This document shows positions 60,710 through 64,000 of a stretch of DNA of 64,000 bases, piece by piece. A program made the position numbers and the translations under genes. The stretch spans positions 2,014,001 to 2,078,000 of the forward strand of contig OY282434.1 in NCBI GenBank assembly GCA_958296095.1, given 5' to 3'. The notes below the pieces were generated by a model, which saw nothing but the letters and a program-made list of their open reading frames with translations, was not told the origin of the DNA and made no database searches. This DNA is from an uncultured Oligoflexales bacterium. Lineage in GTDB: Bacteria; Bdellovibrionota_B; Oligoflexia; Oligoflexales; JAPPIL01. Position 1 is the stretch's first letter. The number at the start of each line of letters is the position of its first letter.

Positions 60710-61493
60710 CGTCGTCCTGTATGCCTTCGTTGCCTGCCGTCAAAATCTCCACCCTGCCATCGCTCAAGATGGCGATGGTGTGTTCAAACTGTGCCGACAG
60801 CTTGCCATCTCGCGTCACTGCCGTCCAACCATCGTCAAGCGTACGTGCCTTCCACGTGCCCACGTTGATCATCGGCTCGATGGTGAAGACCATGCCAGCT
60901 CGCAAGCGCACCCCGCCGCCGCGTACCCCGACATGTGGTATCTTCGGTGCTTCGTGAAAAATTTTGCCAATGCCATGCCCGACAAAATCCCGCACGACAC
61001 TGTAGCCATAGCTATCCGCGTGGGCAAGGATTGCTGCACCAATATCGCCGACATGCCGGCCGACTTTGACCGCGTCGATGCCCCGATAGAGACATTCACG
61101 CGCACATTGCGTCACCAAACATGCCTCGCGGCTCGCCGCGGCCTCCCCCCCGACGATGAAAGTCACCGAGCTATCGCCGTGATAACCATCGACGATGGGC
61201 GTGACATCGATGTTGATGATGTCGCCGTTCTTGAGGCGCTGTGTGGCATGCGGAATGCCGTGACAGATTACCTCGTTGACGGAGGTGCAGATTGATTTGG
61301 GAAAGCCCCTATAATGTAATGGTGCAGGTATTGCGCCGTGATCTATGGTGAAATCATGGCAGATGTCGTTCAGTTCCAACGTGCTCACGCCTGCCTGCAC
61401 ATGCGCGGCAATCATCCGCAGTGTCGCCGCGGCTAGCCTGCCGCTGCTACGCATGATGTCAATCTCGGCATCGGATTTTAGCAAAAGTGCCAT
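60693..61493 (-). CDS. map: Methionine aminopeptidase, type I
   Basis: 266 residues from the ATG at 61493; the frame is open to 61544, which would add 17 unlikely residues. It removes the initiator methionine after deformylation. The five metal ligands are in place: NIDVTPIVDGYHGDSS (two Asp), VGHGIGKIFHEAP (His), FTIEPM (Glu) and SAQFEHTIAI (Glu). The substrate His is in VICHGIP. It overlaps gmhA by 17 bases and heads the run map-gmhA-phosphohexomutase. Confidence 0.95.
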   Translation of the reverse strand: MALLLKSDAEIDIMRSSGRLAAATLRMIAAHVQAGVSTLELNDICHDFTIDHGAIPAPLHYRGFPKSICTSVNEVICHGIPHATQRLKNGDIINIDVTPIVDGYHGDSSVTFIVGGEAAASREACLVTQCARECLYRGIDAVKVGRHVGDIGAAILAHADSYGYSVVRDFVGHGIGKIFHEAPKIPHVGVRGGGVRLRAGMVFTIEPMINVGTWKARTLDDGWTAVTRDGKLSAQFEHTIAILSDGRVEILTAGNEGIQDDDATSD

Positions 61494-61611
61494 ACTTGGC
61501 TTCTTTAGTGGCACATCGACCTCGGCTTGCACAGTGCATGGCAAAATTTACGGATGCCACATCCGCTCTTTCTAGGTTATACCAACGTCGGTCAGAAAAT
61601 TAAGGAGTTTC

Positions 61612-62838
61612 GTGCCGCCAGCACCGATTAGCCCCGTGCGTAATTGTCAGGTTGCCATCATTGGCGGGGGCATCACTGGGCTTGCGACCGCCTACCATCT
61701 CGGTCTGGCAGGCGTTGACGACCTCGTCGTGGTGAGCGACCCCGCGCGTCCACCGACGGCCCTGCACAGCGCGGGCTTTATGCTCGGCTCGCTGTTTGAC
61801 AACGTCACTAGGGTTGCTCATGCTTACGGGCCAGAAACTGCTAAGACTATCTACCGCTTTTCACAGCAGGCACGGCAGCGCCTCATTGCCTTTTGCCAGC
61901 AACAGCACATACCTATCGAGCTAGCTCCGCATCTGCGCTTGATCGTCTCGTCTAACGAGCTGATCGAGTCACGGCAAGCAGTAGGCATCTTTCAACGCGC
62001 CGGTATTGCCGCCCGCAGCTTGGAGCTGCACGACAAACTGGGGAGCGACGCGGTTGCCCACTTGTTGTTGTCGCGTGAAGACGAACAGGCCCTGCCTTGC
62101 AACCCCAGTGCAGTATCGGCCCTACAGGACGACAGTCTTGGCGGCGGGCATCTGGATGCACAGCTGCTGTGCCAGCGTTTGCAACAGCTCAGCCCCGCGA
62201 CACACGTTGCCGCGGCGGTCGAGCAGTTGTCTTGGCAGCAGGATAACAGCTGTGTGTTGCAATGTGGCGAGCAGCAGGTGCACAGCGAATTGGTAGTGCT
62301 TGCCTGCCACCACCACCTGGTGGCACTGATGCCAGAGTTGCAGGAAATCGTTATCCCCTATAGCGACCAGTGGAGTAGTTATCGGGCCGCAGGTCATCAA
62401 CTCAAGACGGGACTTGTCCTCACTGCCAATCACGGTCATGAATGGGCGGTGGTCGTTTCAGCAACAGAAATCCGTCTTGGCGGTGCACGTTTTCTGCGGC
62501 GACTAGCGGGCACTGGCGATGCCGAACCCCGTGCCGAAGCCAAGATAAGTGCCTACCTGCAACAGCGCTTTTTGAAATTCTTGCCGGCGATCACCGCGCT
62601 GCACTGTGAGCGCACTGTGCCGCTCATCGGGGTGCGACCTTGCGACGAACTGCCGCTTATCGGGCCTATGTATGGCAACGATCGCATTCTGCTGGCGACA
62701 GGCTTCATGGGCAACGGCCTGAGCTGGGGATTTCAGGCGGGCAAGTGCCTGTCTGACTTGATTTGCCACGGGCATAGCGACACCCTGCCACGCCAGCTGT
62801 GGCCAGAACGTCTGCGTGCCTTACCGACCGCGCCGTGA
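61612..62838 (+). CDS. FAD-dependent oxidoreductase (D-amino-acid oxidase family)
   Basis: 408 residues from GTG at 61612, five bases after AAGGAG. The dinucleotide-binding fold is at the N-terminus (VAIIGGGITGLATAYHLG). A C-terminal segment LLATGFMGNGLSWGFQAGKC near 360-380 is the second FAD contact of the DAO family, with RPCDELPLIGP just before. Likely it oxidises an amine or amino acid; the substrate cannot be told (glycine, sarcosine or a modified base are all possible). The next gene starts at its stop codon. Confidence 0.87.
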   Translation: MPPAPISPVRNCQVAIIGGGITGLATAYHLGLAGVDDLVVVSDPARPPTALHSAGFMLGSLFDNVTRVAHAYGPETAKTIYRFSQQARQRLIAFCQQQHIPIELAPHLRLIVSSNELIESRQAVGIFQRAGIAARSLELHDKLGSDAVAHLLLSREDEQALPCNPSAVSALQDDSLGGGHLDAQLLCQRLQQLSPATHVAAAVEQLSWQQDNSCVLQCGEQQVHSELVVLACHHHLVALMPELQEIVIPYSDQWSSYRAAGHQLKTGLVLTANHGHEWAVVVSATEIRLGGARFLRRLAGTGDAEPRAEAKISAYLQQRFLKFLPAITALHCERTVPLIGVRPCDELPLIGPMYGNDRILLATGFMGNGLSWGFQAGKCLSDLICHGHSDTLPRQLWPERLRALPTAP

Positions 62839-63095
62839 GCGACAACGAACTCCCCCCCGCGCAACTCATCGCCGAATTCGTCCTCGCCCACAAAAACCGT
62901 GGCTCTTTTCTTTCCTATCACGATTACTGCCTCATTCAAAAATGGCTCGACTACTGCCCTGAGGTTGATTTTCTGCTGCTACTGCTTTCCGACAAACTAC
63001 CCTCCCTGTTTGAACGCAACCCACGCAGTGCCTTGCAGCCTATCGATAAGACGATCATGCGCCGCCTCGCCCGACATACCGACCAACCTTCGTAA
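62835..63095 (+). CDS. Small protein coupled to the FAD oxidoreductase gene
   Basis: 86 residues from a GTG overlapping the upstream stop (GTGA). Helical (PAQLIAEFVLAHKNRGSFLS, DYCLIQKWLDYCPEVDFLLL), two Cys and no signal peptide. No family recognised. The overlap suggests coupled translation. It ends directly at the right-hand repeat cluster. Confidence 0.6.
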   Translation: MSDNELPPAQLIAEFVLAHKNRGSFLSYHDYCLIQKWLDYCPEVDFLLLLLSDKLPSLFERNPRSALQPIDKTIMRRLARHTDQPS

Positions 63096-63262
63096 CACCC
63101 TGCGCTGCACGACTCTTTGTAAAGCTCGCTACGCTGCTTTTTTGTATCGCTCGCTTGCTAGCTCGCTGCTCGTCCTCGGACCTCCCTGTATTGCGTTGAG
63201 GCTTGCCCCCAAGCCCCTTTGCTTGCCCTCAGACCTCTCGGATGTTGAGCTGAGGTTTGCCT

Positions 63263-63430
63263 ACCAAGAGCTCCATGAAGGGCACGGGGAGACCGTGCGA
63301 AAACCCGACCACAAATATTGCCGTATTGCCGTTAGTTTATTTTTTTGCACAGGGCATGTGCCTATACCTGTTGAGGTCGGGTTTCTCGGTAGGTCTGCGC
63401 CGTGCCAAGACAACGGAGGCATGGGCTAAG
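63263..63430 (+). repeat. Structured repeat element, copy with CCCGACC stem
   Basis: AAACCCGACC at 63301-63310 pairs perfectly with GGTCGGGTTT at 63375-63384. Internal hairpin GCACAGGGCATGTGC, and a small hairpin GCACGGGGAGACCGTGC before the long stem. Confidence 0.88.
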
Positions 63431-63580
63431 GAACTAGCTCCGCTCGCTCTTTGTCCCTCTCTGCTTGCCCTCAGGCCTTTCGGCTGTTGCGTTCGGGCTT
63501 GCCCACCGAGAGCGCCGTGGCGCGCTGCTCTTTGTAACGCTCGCTTCCTAGCCTCGCTGCTTGTCCTCGGACCTCTTGCT
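63412..63580. repeat. 169-bp direct repeat, first copy (second at 63832-64000)
   Basis: AACGGAGGCATGGGCTAAGG and all following bases to the window end recur at an offset of exactly 420. The second copy is cut by the window edge, so the repeat may be longer. It contains the GC-rich block and a CTTTCGG/CCGAGAG-type unit. Probably a recent tandem duplication of a 420-bp segment within the cluster. Confidence 0.88.
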
Positions 63581-63632
63581 ATTGCGTTCAGGCTTGCCCT
63601 CAGGCCTCTTTCTATCGCGTTCAAGCTTGCTC

Positions 63633-63801
63633 ACCGAGAGCTTCATGAACGGCACGGCAAGACCGTGCGAAAACTCGACCACAGATATTGCCATATTGCC
63701 GTTAGACTATGCTTTTAGATAAAAGTATGTGCTTATACATGCTCAGGTCGAGTTTCTCGGCAGGTCTGTGCCGTGCCAAGACAACGGAGATACGGGCTAA
63801 G
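63633..63801 (+). repeat. Structured repeat element, copy with CTCGACC stem
   Basis: AAACTCGACC at 63671-63680 pairs perfectly with GGTCGAGTTT at 63746-63755. Internal hairpin ATGCTTTTAGATAAAAGTAT; the small hairpin before the stem is GCACGGCAAGACCGTGC. Confidence 0.88.
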
Positions 63802-64000
63802 GTGGCTAGCTCCGCTGCGCCGTGCCAAGATAACGGAGGCATGGGCTAAGGAACTAGCTCCGCTCGCTCTTTGTCCCTCTCTGCTTGCCCTCAGGCCTTT
63901 CGGCTGTTGCGTTCGGGCTTGCCCACCGAGAGCGCCGTGGCGCGCTGCTCTTTGTAACGCTCGCTTCCTAGCCTCGCTGCTTGTCCTCGGACCTCTTGCT

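Larger units (their letters stand above)
63096..64000. repeat. Modular repeat cluster, right edge of window
   Basis: No gene. Two full plus-oriented structured elements (63263-63430 and 63633-63801), GC-rich blocks (TCGCTCGCTTGCTAGCTCGC), several CCTCTCGG/CCGAGAG-bounded units, and a 169-bp segment present twice at a distance of 420 bp. The cluster runs out of the window. Confidence 0.9.

Noticed and set aside
63096..64000. CRISPR array
   Set aside because: Repeats are of mixed length, carry internal hairpins and have no regular unique spacers; no cas gene is nearby.

Overview
The window looks like chromosomal DNA of a Gram-negative, proteobacteria-like bacterium. The evidence is a CusA/CusB/TolC-type tripartite metal pump, GmhA (lipopolysaccharide heptose precursor), many lipobox and signal-peptide proteins, a ClpS-ClpA pair, a bifunctional-type Rel/SpoT protein, fumC, accD, ruvC, def, map and rpe. 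I cannot place it to a class from this stretch. No tRNA, rRNA or CRISPR array was recognised.

Layout. 0.27-6.9 kb: a tightly overlapping operon on the minus strand (TolC-like, cusB, cusA, ECF sigma factor, small membrane protein) for Cu(I)/Ag(I)-type efflux. 6.9-7.8 kb: a gene-free, AT-rich region with five perfect DnaA boxes and six parS-like 16-mers, the best candidate for the chromosomal replication origin and ParB loading zone. 7.8-21.4 kb: mostly housekeeping genes (orphan DNA methyltransferase, rhomboid protease, rpe/def cluster, acyl-CoA dehydrogenase, a DEDDh exonuclease, DUF1820-like protein, fumC), plus a broken AlbA_2-type gene and an exported helix-turn-helix protein. 21.4-30.8 kb: repeat clusters surrounding a pentapeptide-repeat lipoprotein, an exported protein resembling uracil-DNA glycosylases, and an IS1634-like insertion sequence bounded by a 332-bp perfect direct duplication. 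30.8-39.8 kb: an accessory region with an HtrA-like lipoprotein protease, small Cys-rich exported proteins, an AlbA_2/ATPase gene broken at a nine-G tract, an AAA/DUF4143 ATPase and a retropepsin-like protease cassette. 39.8-54.3 kb: core genes (rel, gmk, SprT/DUF2786, subtilase, clpS-clpA, PhoU-like, plsC, hydrolase, ruvC). 54.3-64 kb: another repeat cluster, a shortened RhuM-like gene, accD, an exported methyltransferase-like protein, a phosphohexomutase, gmhA, map, an FAD oxidoreductase and a final repeat cluster.

Three observations stand out. First, a modular repeat family fills the gaps at gene ends (0-0.3, 21.4-22.6, 27.3-30.8, 54.3-55.4 and 63.1-64 kb). Its central ~170-bp element has a 10-bp long-range stem that changes in both arms together between copies, so it behaves as a structured RNA or a mobile DNA hairpin. 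Second, the insertion sequence carries a 332-bp target duplication that copied part of this repeat, which gives one visible mechanism for repeat growth. Third, several proteins of normally cytoplasmic fold (UDG-like, HTH, methyltransferase-like) carry apparent signal peptides.

All calls come from reading the sequence. Family names rest on motifs and length, not on database searches.
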